Shown: piece by piece, positions 8,614 through 17,549 of the stretch
Position numbering within the stretch: the stretch's first letter is position 1
Layout: every line of letters begins with the position of its first letter
Source of the DNA: Flavipsychrobacter sp.
GTDB lineage: Bacteria > Bacteroidota > Bacteroidia > Chitinophagales > Chitinophagaceae
Direction: 5' to 3'
Length of the DNA: 64,000 nucleotides
NCBI GenBank assembly: GCA_016786615.1
Contig: JAEUVX010000009.1
Location: 1-64,000 of the forward strand
The notes under the pieces: model-generated
Seen by the model: the letters and a program-made list of their open reading frames with translations, nothing else
What the model was told of the DNA's origin: nothing
The model's database searches: none
Translations under genes and position numbers: made by a program

Positions 8614-9912
8614 TCAGTTTACTAATCTTTCGAGGTACATGGCATAAAGCCCAGACCAGCCTTTCCAGTCTTTATCTGTACCTAAAGAAAAATTATGAAA
8701 CACAGTTATCAGCCTGCTGTTTGCCCGGCGCAATAATTTTTCCATTTTTTCAAGTCTGTCAAAAGCATCTTCACTCGATAAGCCCATATCATATCGGGCA
8801 GTAGAATCCATAAAGCAAAAAGGATGTATGCGAAGCGATGTTTGCTTTTCGTTTTCTAAATCGTACCAATAAAATGATGCACCAGTACCTGCCCTGAAAC
8901 CAATATGGGTTCCGTACCCCATGCTGTAATCATCAGTAATACCATTTGCAATCAGTTGGCGATAAGTATGTGGTATAAATAAGCGTATGTAGTGCTGGCG
9001 CGAGAAATTTATGCCTGAACCTGTTATTTTTTCCAGCGCAGATTTTTCTGACACAAACTTCTGATTTTCCTTGCTGCTGTTATAAGATGGGTGAATGCCT
9101 ACTGTGCCTTGCTCTGCAAATGTGCGGATGAGTTTTTGCATCGCCTTATTACCGGGAGATATGTTTTTATCAAATGGCCCGGTTTCTAAAGCAGCTAATA
9201 CAAAGAACAATGGATGGTATCCGAATCTTTTATGCAAAGAATACATAAACGGATAAGCAGCATACGGGTCTTGTTCATTGATAATATTAACAAGAATACG
9301 TTTAGCAGCCTCGCCGAAATGCAAACGCATAATATCTTTTACAAAACCACCGGCATTGCGCAACAGCCCCTTATGCTTATAAGACCATGCAATATCTATA
9401 TCATATGTTGGTAAATACGAGAATGATTTCGTATTGATATTGGTTCCTGTTTTTTGAATAAGAAGTTTTCTCAGCGCTTCTATCCACTCATCTACCACAG
9501 GTATTTCCAGCAAATTGTTTTTGTAAAGTATGCTATCTGTATAAGGGTAGCGTTCGTGTTTATCGGGTGTATAACTGTAATACTCTTCGTATCTGGATAT
9601 CAGAAAAAATATTGCAGAAAAAATATCAAAAGGAATATCGCTGCCGGATGATGCATATAGTGTAGGAATATTTTGCCAAGTATCTGTTTCTATAATATGC
9701 GGTTGTATACCTTTTTCCCGGAGCAAACCAGCATCAGGTATTTGTATAGCATCTTTTATATAACCACCGTAAGATAAATGGGCAGCATCCTGCAGATTAT
9801 GTGTAAGCTTATAATCAATGCCTAGGCGTGTATTAAAAACCCAATCCAATACATACAGCAAACGACTGCTGGCCAAAGGGCTGTATATAATGATGGGATT
9901 GCTCATTGGCAA
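8614..9912 (-). CDS. Polysaccharide deacetylase-like protein (DUF7033 N-terminal region)
   Basis: A 432-residue protein. The N-terminal 120 residues (IIIYSPLASSRLLYVLDWVF, SAIFFLISRYEEY) match the DUF7033 region that precedes NodB-like deacetylase domains in Bacteroidota. The second part has a NodB-like Asp motif (PTYDIDIAW, about residue 170), a His motif (GIHPSYNS) and a further conserved segment (DDYSMGYGTHIGFRAGT). I infer a carbohydrate esterase 4-like fold acting on an envelope or exopolysaccharide sugar; no signal peptide is seen. It lies 14 bases downstream of the LutB-type gene and is probably cotranscribed with it. Confidence 0.8.
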   Translation of the reverse strand: MPMSNPIIIYSPLASSRLLYVLDWVFNTRLGIDYKLTHNLQDAAHLSYGGYIKDAIQIPDAGLLREKGIQPHIIETDTWQNIPTLYASSGSDIPFDIFSAIFFLISRYEEYYSYTPDKHERYPYTDSILYKNNLLEIPVVDEWIEALRKLLIQKTGTNINTKSFSYLPTYDIDIAWSYKHKGLLRNAGGFVKDIMRLHFGEAAKRILVNIINEQDPYAAYPFMYSLHKRFGYHPLFFVLAALETGPFDKNISPGNKAMQKLIRTFAEQGTVGIHPSYNSSKENQKFVSEKSALEKITGSGINFSRQHYIRLFIPHTYRQLIANGITDDYSMGYGTHIGFRAGTGASFYWYDLENEKQTSLRIHPFCFMDSTARYDMGLSSEDAFDRLEKMEKLLRRANSRLITVFHNFSLGTDKDWKGWSGLYAMYLERLVN

Positions 9913-9926
9913 TATATGTAGTGCAA

Positions 9927-11300
9927 TTATTTATTGCGCTCTTTCCAAAGCTGGTTGAATGATTTTTGTGCGAAGTGTACATCGCCCCTGCCATCTGCCC
10001 ACGATTTGCTGAAAAGTTTATTTACAACACTACCCTTTATGCCCGCTCCTGCACTGTTCATCAGCGGTCGGTTCAGCATGGCGAGTTTCCACATTTTCCA
10101 TCCTGTGTTTTCAGTAAATCCGTTCAGACCATCCTGCACTGCTATGTGTCTGTTTTCAAGCAGCATTTCGTGTATGTTTATCTTCAGCGGGCAAACCTCT
10201 GTACAGTTTCCGCAAAGGCTCGATGCATAACTAAGGTGTTTGAACTCTGCAACGTCTTTAAGATGCGGAGATATTACAGAACCGATAGGCCCACTATAAG
10301 TTGTACCATAAGCATGTCCGCCAATGTTTTTGTAAACGGGGCATGCGTTGAGGCAAGAACCGCAGCGTATGCAGTACATGCTTTCGCGCACTTCTTTGCG
10401 CAGCAGATTGGTACGCCCGTTATCCAGCAGTATCACGTACATTTCTTCAGGTCCGTCTGTTTCACCCGGTTGGCGTCCACCAGTGAAGATGGTGTTATAA
10501 ACGGTAACGTTTTGCCCTGTGCCATAAGTCGCAAGCAAAGGCCAGTACAGTGCAAGGTCGTTGAGCGAAGGAATTATTTTTTCGATACCAACAATAGCAA
10601 TATGTGTTTTCGGGAAAGCAGTTGACAAACGCCCGTTACCCTCATTTTCCGTAACACATACAGCACCGGTATCAGCAATCAGAAAATTGCCACCGGTTAC
10701 GCCTACTTCAGAAGTAATATATTTTTCGCGCAGGTTGCGGCGGGCAATCTGTGTCAACTCTGTTGGCGTAAGGTTTGGTTCTACGCCCAGCTTTTCGTGA
10801 AAGAGTTTTGCAACATCTTCTTTGCTTTTGTGCATAGCTGGTGTTACAATATGGTATGGTGGTTCACCATCAAGCTGTTGAATGTATTCTCCGAGATCGG
10901 TCTCAACAGAATCAATATTGTGTTTAGCCAGAAAATCGTTCAGGTGAATTTCTTCCGTCACCATCGATTTCGATTTCACTACTTGCTTCGTATTCTTCTC
11001 CTGGCATATCTGCAATACAGCATTCAATGCTTCGTTAGCATCCTCTGCCCATATTACTTTGCCGCCCCGAGCTGTAAAATTCTTTTCGAATTGCTCAAGA
11101 TATTTATCAAGATTCTCAATGGTTTTCCATTTGATGTTTTTAGCTTTCTTGCGTGCGAGGTCGAGATCGGAAAACTGCTGTTTCCCCTTCACAACTGTTT
11201 CGGCATATTTCTGAATATTGAAACTGAGCTTACGCTTATGTTCCAAGTCGCCGGCTTTTACCTTGCTCTTTGCTAAAAACTCTGTAATGGTAGCACTCAT
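9927..11300 (-). CDS. lutB: LutB/LldF-type iron-sulfur protein of lactate oxidation
   Basis: A 457-residue cytosolic protein. An LUD domain occupies about residues 60-300, with GVTGGNFLIADTGAVCVTENEGN as a clear marker. Two [4Fe-4S] ferredoxin motifs follow: CIRCGSCLNACPVY (about residue 310) and CGNCTEVCPLKI (about residue 360). In other bacteria LutB works with LutA and LutC to oxidise L-lactate to pyruvate. Neither partner is adjacent here: the downstream gene is a polysaccharide deacetylase and the upstream one an unknown secreted protein. The family is certain; the lactate role depends on partners encoded elsewhere. Confidence 0.88.
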   Translation of the reverse strand: MSATITEFLAKSKVKAGDLEHKRKLSFNIQKYAETVVKGKQQFSDLDLARKKAKNIKWKTIENLDKYLEQFEKNFTARGGKVIWAEDANEALNAVLQICQEKNTKQVVKSKSMVTEEIHLNDFLAKHNIDSVETDLGEYIQQLDGEPPYHIVTPAMHKSKEDVAKLFHEKLGVEPNLTPTELTQIARRNLREKYITSEVGVTGGNFLIADTGAVCVTENEGNGRLSTAFPKTHIAIVGIEKIIPSLNDLALYWPLLATYGTGQNVTVYNTIFTGGRQPGETDGPEEMYVILLDNGRTNLLRKEVRESMYCIRCGSCLNACPVYKNIGGHAYGTTYSGPIGSVISPHLKDVAEFKHLSYASSLCGNCTEVCPLKINIHEMLLENRHIAVQDGLNGFTENTGWKMWKLAMLNRPLMNSAGAGIKGSVVNKLFSKSWADGRGDVHFAQKSFNQLWKERNK

Positions 11301-11357
11301 AACGTATGTACAAACTTAATAAAAACACTGCAAAGGCGTATTTATTGTTGAAACATA

Positions 11358-12185
11358 CTATCTGTCATTCAGGTAGGCCAGGAGTATTTTTGTACATACC
11401 CTCACGAGGCGTGTCTCTTCGCGGACAGGAATATATGCCCTGAGGGGTTCTTGTAAATAGGGAGATGTAATGGTAATATATGGGTACAACGCAACTAACC
11501 GAACTTCAGCAAAGCGAGTACCGTTGAGGGACGTGAAGTAAAAGAACAAATCTTCTTTGGAAGCATGGTAGGTGGCATAGGTCATTTTATTAGAGCTGTA
11601 GTGTGCAAAGAGCTTGTTTTCAATATATATTTCATTTCCCCGTATTTGTACTACAGAACTGTCAGCATAGATGTCAATACTATACGGTGAAGTATTGTAG
11701 TTGCAACTGCTGCCTGCAGCCAACTCATCATCGGTAACTATATTAGATTTCTTTTGCCATTCAGCTATTAACCCGCAAACTGCATATTTATCTAAGCTGT
11801 TATCCTTTATGATTTTATGTTTTAGTATACTTTCGTTCAGGTATTCTATAGTATAAGGATGGTATGATATATTAAAGCTTGTATCACATCCTTCAAATTC
11901 AATATTATAATAACGTGTAATGGCTTTTAGCTTTGAAGAAGATAATAGCTTTGCAGTAATATAAATAAGCCTGTCTCCGGCAGGGCTTTTATACATTAAG
12001 TCATTAAACTTATCTTCTTCGGGATGTTGTTTGTCGTAAGCGAAATAGAGATTTTGTATTTTTTTACCCAACTCGTAATAATAGCAATAAGCAGTATCCC
12101 AATTCTTTAAAGTGTAAATAGCATTTGCATTTTGTGCGTTAACACAGCATGGAAATAGCAAGCATATAATAAAGAAACGAAACAT
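11358..12185 (-). CDS. Uncharacterised secreted protein
   Basis: I do not recognise this 275-residue protein. A signal peptide covers residues 1-17 (FFIICLLFPCCVNAQ). The mature part is rich in Tyr and Ser and has a few Cys, which suggests a periplasmic or outer-membrane-associated location. No catalytic motif or repeat stands out. It lies 45 bases downstream of the PagL-type gene and 57 bases upstream of lutB on the same strand, so it may be part of a loose transcription unit. Confidence 0.6.
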   Translation of the reverse strand: MFRFFIICLLFPCCVNAQNANAIYTLKNWDTAYCYYYELGKKIQNLYFAYDKQHPEEDKFNDLMYKSPAGDRLIYITAKLLSSSKLKAITRYYNIEFEGCDTSFNISYHPYTIEYLNESILKHKIIKDNSLDKYAVCGLIAEWQKKSNIVTDDELAAGSSCNYNTSPYSIDIYADSSVVQIRGNEIYIENKLFAHYSSNKMTYATYHASKEDLFFYFTSLNGTRFAEVRLVALYPYITITSPYLQEPLRAYIPVREETRLVRVCTKILLAYLNDR

Positions 12186-12230
12186 ATATATAAAGATACA
12201 TCATGTTACAAAGCATGTATCACATATATG

Positions 12231-13352
12231 TCAAAACCCGAGGTTGATACCTGTTTCCACAAGCTCCGCTTCTGATGTATGTGTTTTTAAAAATGCATGG
12301 ATGCCTAACTCTTTGATAACCCCGCTCTCTTTTTGTATTATATAAAGATTACCTCCCAGTTTTTGATACAACTTCTGTTTCGTAAAAGCGTCTTGCTTTA
12401 AGTAATAACCTACCTGAAACATAATACCAACACGGCCAAGAAGAAATTCATTACCAATAAATGCACTACTTTTCCAGGAGTTTTGTTTTTCTTTTCCGGG
12501 GTGTATTTCGTTGTTTTTCAGAAACATGTAGATGTTAGTCTGATATTCATAATCGACACCAAGCAATATTTTATTTTTACTCCAATAGCGTTTGCTGGCA
12601 AAGGCAGATGCCATATATATCGGGTACATAGGTCCATCCGCAGTTCCTATTTCTTTGCCCGTCATACTAAGGCGTACTTGCGCAAGCACCCTGTTTTTTA
12701 GCGGAGCTTGTTTTCGAACTATTCTGTCGGGGGTAGAACTTACCGGGGAGTATCTTACACCAAGATGGGCGCCATACTTATTGATTCCGAGATTAGGTTG
12801 CTTTAGTGCCGCATTTGATATATGCGCGAAATTGACTCCGGCAAGTATGTCCAGATGTTTATTAACACGATAGCGCAGGTCTGTTGTAAAGTAGGAATAG
12901 TTGTTTATACGGCTGCTCATTGCAGTATTCAGTGTATCCCAATCGGGGTGGCGGCTGAACCGTTTTGTAATATACCCTAGACCAAAACCTGCCCTGAAAG
13001 ACCACTCCAACTTTTTGCCTGATATTATAGGTATGCGAATATTGGGGGTGAGGCTAAAACTTCTGCCATAGACAACGTCCTTGTCGTAAACGGTATAACC
13101 TATGCTCATTCCAACAACGGGATATCTTCTTCGCTGATGCCAGGCTTTGCGTCCATAAGTTTGTTGTACAAAATTAAGTTCAAATGCAGGGGATTGTTCA
13201 GGGAAATCGGCTCTCATTTTAGAGGAGTGCTTAAAGGCTTTTCCTGCAATATAGTAGCCCTCTATGCCAAAACCATCCCATGCTTTGTTTTGAGCAGTGG
13301 CAGATGTACTGAACCAGATAAGGCAAATGGTGTACAGCAGGGCATTTTTCAT
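12231..13352 (-). CDS. PagL-type lipid A 3-O-deacylase (acyloxyacyl hydrolase family)
   Basis: A 373-residue outer-membrane protein with a signal peptide (residues 1-20, ending in TAQ). Residues about 25-205 resemble the PagL beta-barrel, with the catalytic His-Ser pair in FAHISNAALKQPNLGIN (about residues 175-178). PagL enzymes remove the 3-linked acyl chain of lipid A. The protein is about twice as long as classical PagL (about 180 residues). The extra C-terminal part looks like more beta-barrel strands (SWKSSAFIGNEFLLG, GIMFQVGYYL), which I understand to be common in Bacteroidota versions. It is divergent from the DUF502 gene. Confidence 0.78.
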   Translation of the reverse strand: MKNALLYTICLIWFSTSATAQNKAWDGFGIEGYYIAGKAFKHSSKMRADFPEQSPAFELNFVQQTYGRKAWHQRRRYPVVGMSIGYTVYDKDVVYGRSFSLTPNIRIPIISGKKLEWSFRAGFGLGYITKRFSRHPDWDTLNTAMSSRINNYSYFTTDLRYRVNKHLDILAGVNFAHISNAALKQPNLGINKYGAHLGVRYSPVSSTPDRIVRKQAPLKNRVLAQVRLSMTGKEIGTADGPMYPIYMASAFASKRYWSKNKILLGVDYEYQTNIYMFLKNNEIHPGKEKQNSWKSSAFIGNEFLLGRVGIMFQVGYYLKQDAFTKQKLYQKLGGNLYIIQKESGVIKELGIHAFLKTHTSEAELVETGINLGF

Positions 13353-13422
13353 ATATAGTTACCAAAAATTCGGTTGACAGATTTACAATATAGCAAATAT
13401 AGTTTTACCTGATGCAATCTTG

Positions 13423-13430
13423 TACCTTTG
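13423..13430 (+). promoter_or_regulatory. -7 promoter element for the DUF502-serC-DUF1015 operon
   Basis: TACCTTTG is an exact match to TAnnTTTG and lies 17 bases before the start at 13448, giving a very short leader. The -33 element is not clear. Confidence 0.5.
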
Positions 13431-13447
13431 CATAGTTATAGATATCA

Positions 13448-14038
13448 ATGCGTCGTATCGCCGCCATATTTGTTCGTTCATTTCTGCAAGGGCTTCTGAT
13501 TCTCAGCCCCATAGCCATAACGGCTTATGTTATATACATTGTCTTTGACAGTGTGGATAGCCTTGTGCCATGGGTGCCGCGTGGTTTGGGTTTTCTGGTC
13601 ATAGTATCCATAGTTACGTTCATCGGCTACATGGGTACGCGCTTCTTTCTGGGCAAGATGTTGTTTGACGCGTTCGATAATATGTTGCAGCACGTGCCGG
13701 GTATCAAATACATCTACTCTTCTATCAAGGAAGTGATGGGCTCTTTTGTGGGCGATAAAAAACGCTTCAACAAACCGGTATGGGTGTGTACCAACCTGAA
13801 CCCCGAAGTATGGCGTATAGGTTTTATGACACAGAAAGACCTTGCCTATCTGGGCATGGCCAATAAAGTAGCCGTATATCTGCCGCACTCTTACGCAGTA
13901 TCGGGCTATGTTATTGTAGTAGAAATCAAGAATATCAAACCCGTTACCAAAATGACGGCTGCCGAGGCTATGAAGTTTGCCGTGAGCGGTGGTATAACAG
14001 GACTGGAAGAACTGGAAAAACACCATGACAAGCACTAA
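13448..14038 (+). CDS. DUF502 family membrane protein
   Basis: A 196-residue inner-membrane protein of the DUF502 family. Two transmembrane segments lie at about residues 8-30 and 46-68, followed by a soluble domain. Family features visible are the VPGIKYIYSSIKEV segment (near residue 85) and GYVIVVEIKNIKPV near residue 160. The function is unknown. Its 3' end overlaps the serC start by 14 bases, so the two are translationally coupled. Confidence 0.88.
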   Translation: MRRIAAIFVRSFLQGLLILSPIAITAYVIYIVFDSVDSLVPWVPRGLGFLVIVSIVTFIGYMGTRFFLGKMLFDAFDNMLQHVPGIKYIYSSIKEVMGSFVGDKKRFNKPVWVCTNLNPEVWRIGFMTQKDLAYLGMANKVAVYLPHSYAVSGYVIVVEIKNIKPVTKMTAAEAMKFAVSGGITGLEELEKHHDKH

Positions 14039-15113
14039 CCTGAAAATCAATTTCAATCCCGGCCCGGCTGCACTTCCGCAGTCTGTATTGCAACAGGCAT
14101 CCAACGCAGTTATCAATTACAACAATACCGGATTATCTATACTGGGCATACCTCATCGAGGAAAGCTGTTTACAGATATTATTGAAGAAGCCAAAGCATT
14201 GATAAAAGAACTTTGCGCGCTTGGCGATGATTATGAAATACTGTGGTTGCATGGTGGTGGCAGGTTGCAGTTTACCATGGTACCAATGAATTTTCTGGGC
14301 GAAGGTGAAACCGCAGGTTATATAGATAGCGGCTACTGGGCCGCAGATGCTATCAGCTATGCAAAATATTATGGCAATGTAGAGATACTGGCATCATCTA
14401 AAGCAGATAACTATACATACCTGCCGCAGTGGCCTGCAACTATAGATAGCAAACTGGCGTACCTGCATTTTACTACCAACAATACGATATACGGAACGCA
14501 GTGGAGCCATGTGCCTGAAACACAAGTACCACTGATAGCCGATATGAGCAGCGATATACTGAGCCGCCAAATGAACTATACCAACTGCGATATGTTTTAT
14601 GCAGTAGCGCAGAAGAATATAGGTGCTGCGGGTGTAACGATGGTAGCCATTAAAAAAGATATGCTGCAACGCACAAAGCGTACACTGCCGCCTATGCTTA
14701 GTTATGATGGACACGTAAAGGCAAATTCGGTATTGAATACATCGCCTGTGTTTGCAATATATACAGCACTACTAATGCTACGCTGGACGAAAGCAAAAGG
14801 CATCGACGCGATAGAAAAAGAAAACAACGAAAAAGCAGCACTGCTGTATAGCGAAATAAAACGTAATAGTCTGTTCGATTGTATAGTAAAAAACACCACA
14901 GACCGCAGTAAGATGAATGTATGCTTTACGGCAAAACATGCGGAGCACGAAAAAACATTCATCAGCTATTGTGAAGAGAACAATGTGACAGGCATAGAAG
15001 GACACCGCTCTGTAGGCGCATTTCGTGCATCATTATATAATGCTATATCTTTAGCAGATGTGCAGCACCTTGTTACGCTGATGAAAGAATTTGAAAATCT
15101 AAATAATAAATAA
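14025..15113 (+). CDS. serC: Phosphoserine aminotransferase SerC
   Basis: A PLP enzyme that converts 3-phosphohydroxypyruvate and glutamate to O-phosphoserine in serine synthesis, and acts in the parallel pyridoxine pathway. The 362-residue length is normal. Visible motifs are FNPGPAALPQSVL at the start, GGGRLQFTMVPMNFL, DMSSDILSR, and the PLP lysine in YAVAQKNIGAAG (about residue 197). The C-terminus has EGHRSVGAFRASLYNA, typical of the family. The gene overlaps the DUF502 gene and is followed after 6 bases by a DUF1015 gene; serA is not in the window. Confidence 0.96.
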   Translation: MTSTNLKINFNPGPAALPQSVLQQASNAVINYNNTGLSILGIPHRGKLFTDIIEEAKALIKELCALGDDYEILWLHGGGRLQFTMVPMNFLGEGETAGYIDSGYWAADAISYAKYYGNVEILASSKADNYTYLPQWPATIDSKLAYLHFTTNNTIYGTQWSHVPETQVPLIADMSSDILSRQMNYTNCDMFYAVAQKNIGAAGVTMVAIKKDMLQRTKRTLPPMLSYDGHVKANSVLNTSPVFAIYTALLMLRWTKAKGIDAIEKENNEKAALLYSEIKRNSLFDCIVKNTTDRSKMNVCFTAKHAEHEKTFISYCEENNVTGIEGHRSVGAFRASLYNAISLADVQHLVTLMKEFENLNNK

Positions 15114-15119
15114 AAAGTA

Positions 15120-16361
15120 ATGGCAAAGATTACACCATTCAACGGGTTAAGGCCAAAACCGGAACTGGCATCGAAAGTAGCAACATTACCATACGATGTG
15201 GTGAATGTAGAAGAAGCACGTGCTTATAAGGACAATCCTTATCACTTCTACCACGTTACCCGTTCCGAAATAGACTTGCCTGCAGGCGTAGATGTGCATA
15301 CACAACAAGTGTACGACAAGGCAAAAGAAAATCTTGACCAGATGGTGTCTGATGGCGTAATGTTTCAGGATAATGAGCCATGCTACTATATCTACGAACT
15401 GGTAATGGATGGTCGCTCTCAAACCGGCTTGATATGTGGTTCTTCTTTGGAAGATTATAAAAACGGTATCGTTAAGAAGCACGAGTTTACGCGTCCTGAA
15501 AAAGAACTGGATCGCATCAACCACATCAAAACTACACGTGCACAAACAGGTATCGTGTTTCTTGCCTACAACGATAACGATGATGTAAATACCATCATCG
15601 AAAACTGGAAGAAAGACCACAAACCTACGTACGATTTCACTGCAGAAGATGGCATCAAACACACACTGTGGGTAGTTGATGAATATCCGAAAGTAGCGAG
15701 CATCACACGCATATTCGACGAGCAGGTACCTGCTACATATATAGCAGACGGTCACCACCGTGCTGCATCTGCTGCAAAAGTGGCACAGGAAATGGAAGAA
15801 AACGGCCTCAATATTTCCGGCGATGAATCTTTCAATTATTTCATCACTTGTGTTTTTCCTGAAAGCCAACTGAAGATACTTGACTACAACCGCGTAGTAA
15901 AAGACCTGCATGGTATGAGCGCTTCAGAATTCATCAGCTCGCTGAAAAATGATTTCCAAGTATCTGAACCAATGACAACAGCATACCGCCCTGCACAGCC
16001 GCACGAGTTTGGTATGTACATAGATGGTAAATGGTACAAGCTGACAGTAAAACCGGGTACATTCAGCAACGACCCGATAGGCATTCTGGATGTGAGCATC
16101 CTGCAAAACAATGTATTGTCAAAACTGCTGAACATCAACGACCCGCGTACAGATAAGCGTGTAGATTTCGTAGGTGGTATCCGCGGACTGGGCGAACTGG
16201 AAAAACGTGTGAACAGTGGCGATATGGCTGCTGCTTTCTCTTGCTACCCTGTTAGCCTGAAACAACTATTTGATATTGCAGACAGCGGCAATGTAATGCC
16301 ACCAAAGAGTACATGGTTTGAACCTAAACTGCGCGATGGTTTAGTAGTTCATCTGATATAA
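15120..16361 (+). CDS. DUF1015 family protein
   Basis: A 413-residue cytosolic protein of the DUF1015 family, recognised by the N-terminal ITPFNGLRPKPELASKVATLPYDVV, the segment IADGHHRAASAAK (about residue 212) and DYNRVVKDLHG (about residue 258). The biochemical role is not established. In many genomes this family sits beside serine biosynthesis genes, as here directly after serC, which suggests a link to serine or phosphoserine metabolism. The order and 6-base spacing make cotranscription with serC very likely, and a terminator follows. Confidence 0.88.
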   Translation: MAKITPFNGLRPKPELASKVATLPYDVVNVEEARAYKDNPYHFYHVTRSEIDLPAGVDVHTQQVYDKAKENLDQMVSDGVMFQDNEPCYYIYELVMDGRSQTGLICGSSLEDYKNGIVKKHEFTRPEKELDRINHIKTTRAQTGIVFLAYNDNDDVNTIIENWKKDHKPTYDFTAEDGIKHTLWVVDEYPKVASITRIFDEQVPATYIADGHHRAASAAKVAQEMEENGLNISGDESFNYFITCVFPESQLKILDYNRVVKDLHGMSASEFISSLKNDFQVSEPMTTAYRPAQPHEFGMYIDGKWYKLTVKPGTFSNDPIGILDVSILQNNVLSKLLNINDPRTDKRVDFVGGIRGLGELEKRVNSGDMAAAFSCYPVSLKQLFDIADSGNVMPPKSTWFEPKLRDGLVVHLI

Positions 16362-16369
16362 CAGCTTGT

Positions 16370-16391
16370 AAGGCACTCTACGGAGTGCCTT
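16370..16391 (+). terminator. Intrinsic terminator of the DUF502-serC-DUF1015 operon
   Basis: A perfect 9-bp stem (AAGGCACTC / GAGTGCCTT) with a 4-base loop lies 8 bases after the DUF1015 stop codon. The downstream T run is short (TTATTCATTT). Confidence 0.8.
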
Positions 16392-16467
16392 ATTCATTTA
16401 TAAGAATTGTTTATGCGGGTTTTAAACCCAAATCACGCAAATTTGTTGCTTCTTAAAATACACAGAT

Positions 16468-17457
16468 ATGGAATACAGGATAATGGGTAAAACAGGCTTA
16501 CAACTCAGTGTGCTTTCTTACGGCTCTTGGGTTACGTTTGCCAAGCAGATAGATGATGGCATCAGCGACAGGTTGATGGGGATAGCTTACGATAATGGTA
16601 TTAACTTCTTCGATAATGCAGAGGTATACTCTCGCGGCGAGTCTGAGAAAATGATGGGCCGTGTGCTGAAAGCAAAAAATTGGGACCGTACTTCTTATAC
16701 TGTATCAAGCAAGGCTTTCTTTGGCTGGAGGGGCGAAGCAAATAAACCAAACCAGACAGGCCTTAGCCGCAAGCACCTGACAGAAGCATGCCACGAAGCA
16801 CTGGGCAGGCTTCAGGTAGACTATCTTGATTTGTTTTACTGCCACCGCCCGGATAAAAAAACACCGATAGAAGAAGTGGTGCGTACTATGAATACGCTGA
16901 TAGAGCAGGGTAAGATATTGTATTGGGGAACCAGCGAATGGAGTGCTGCCGAAATAATGGAAGCACACATGATAGCGCGCGAACTGCGCCTGATAGGTCC
17001 GCAGGTAGAACAGCCAGAATACAATCTCTTCAAACGCCAGAAGATGGAAGTAGACTACTACACCATTTTCAAAAACGTGGGTATGGGCACTACTATCTGG
17101 AGCCCGCTTGCATCGGGCTTGCTGACGGGTAAATACAATGATGGTGTACCTGAAGGCAGCCGCCTGGCACTGGAAGGTTTTGAATGGTTGAAAGACCGTA
17201 CACTGAGCGATGAAAAAATTGGCCGTGTGCGCAACCTGGGCAATCTTGCAAAAGAACTAGGCACATCATTGGCTACACTGTCTATTGCATGGTGTATCAG
17301 AAACAACAATGTAACCACGGCTATACTCGGCGCAACAAAAGAAGAGCAGCTGCTCGAGAACCTGAAGGCACTGGATGTATTGCCAAAGCTGACAGATGAG
17401 GTGATGACTAAGATAGATGAGATAATGGGCACTAAACCGGAGATGCCACAGTATTAA
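16468..17457 (+). CDS. Aldo/keto reductase (potassium-channel beta-subunit-like)
   Basis: A 329-residue NADPH-dependent oxidoreductase with a TIM-barrel fold. The catalytic tetrad is visible as Asp49 and Tyr54 (FFDNAEVYSRGESE), Lys82 (VSSKAFFGW) and His126 (LFYCHRPD). The C-terminal cofactor segment TTAILGATKEEQLLENL is also present. The sequence is closest in style to the AKR6/Kv-beta and YghZ branch, which reduce aldehydes such as methylglyoxal; the actual substrate is not known. It stands alone, between two terminators. Confidence 0.92.
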   Translation: MEYRIMGKTGLQLSVLSYGSWVTFAKQIDDGISDRLMGIAYDNGINFFDNAEVYSRGESEKMMGRVLKAKNWDRTSYTVSSKAFFGWRGEANKPNQTGLSRKHLTEACHEALGRLQVDYLDLFYCHRPDKKTPIEEVVRTMNTLIEQGKILYWGTSEWSAAEIMEAHMIARELRLIGPQVEQPEYNLFKRQKMEVDYYTIFKNVGMGTTIWSPLASGLLTGKYNDGVPEGSRLALEGFEWLKDRTLSDEKIGRVRNLGNLAKELGTSLATLSIAWCIRNNNVTTAILGATKEEQLLENLKALDVLPKLTDEVMTKIDEIMGTKPEMPQY

Positions 17458-17484
17458 ACGTTTACAGGCTAATGTAATATACAG

Positions 17485-17513
17485 GGCTGCGAATATTCGC
17501 AGCCTCTTTTTTT
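17485..17513 (+). terminator. Intrinsic terminator
   Basis: A 20-base perfect inverted repeat (GGCTGCGAAT and its complement) is followed by CTCTTTTTTTG, directly after the aldo/keto reductase gene. Confidence 0.88.
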
Positions 17514-17549
17514 GCAAACTGTTAGCGTATTAATGGTTAACTTAAAGCT

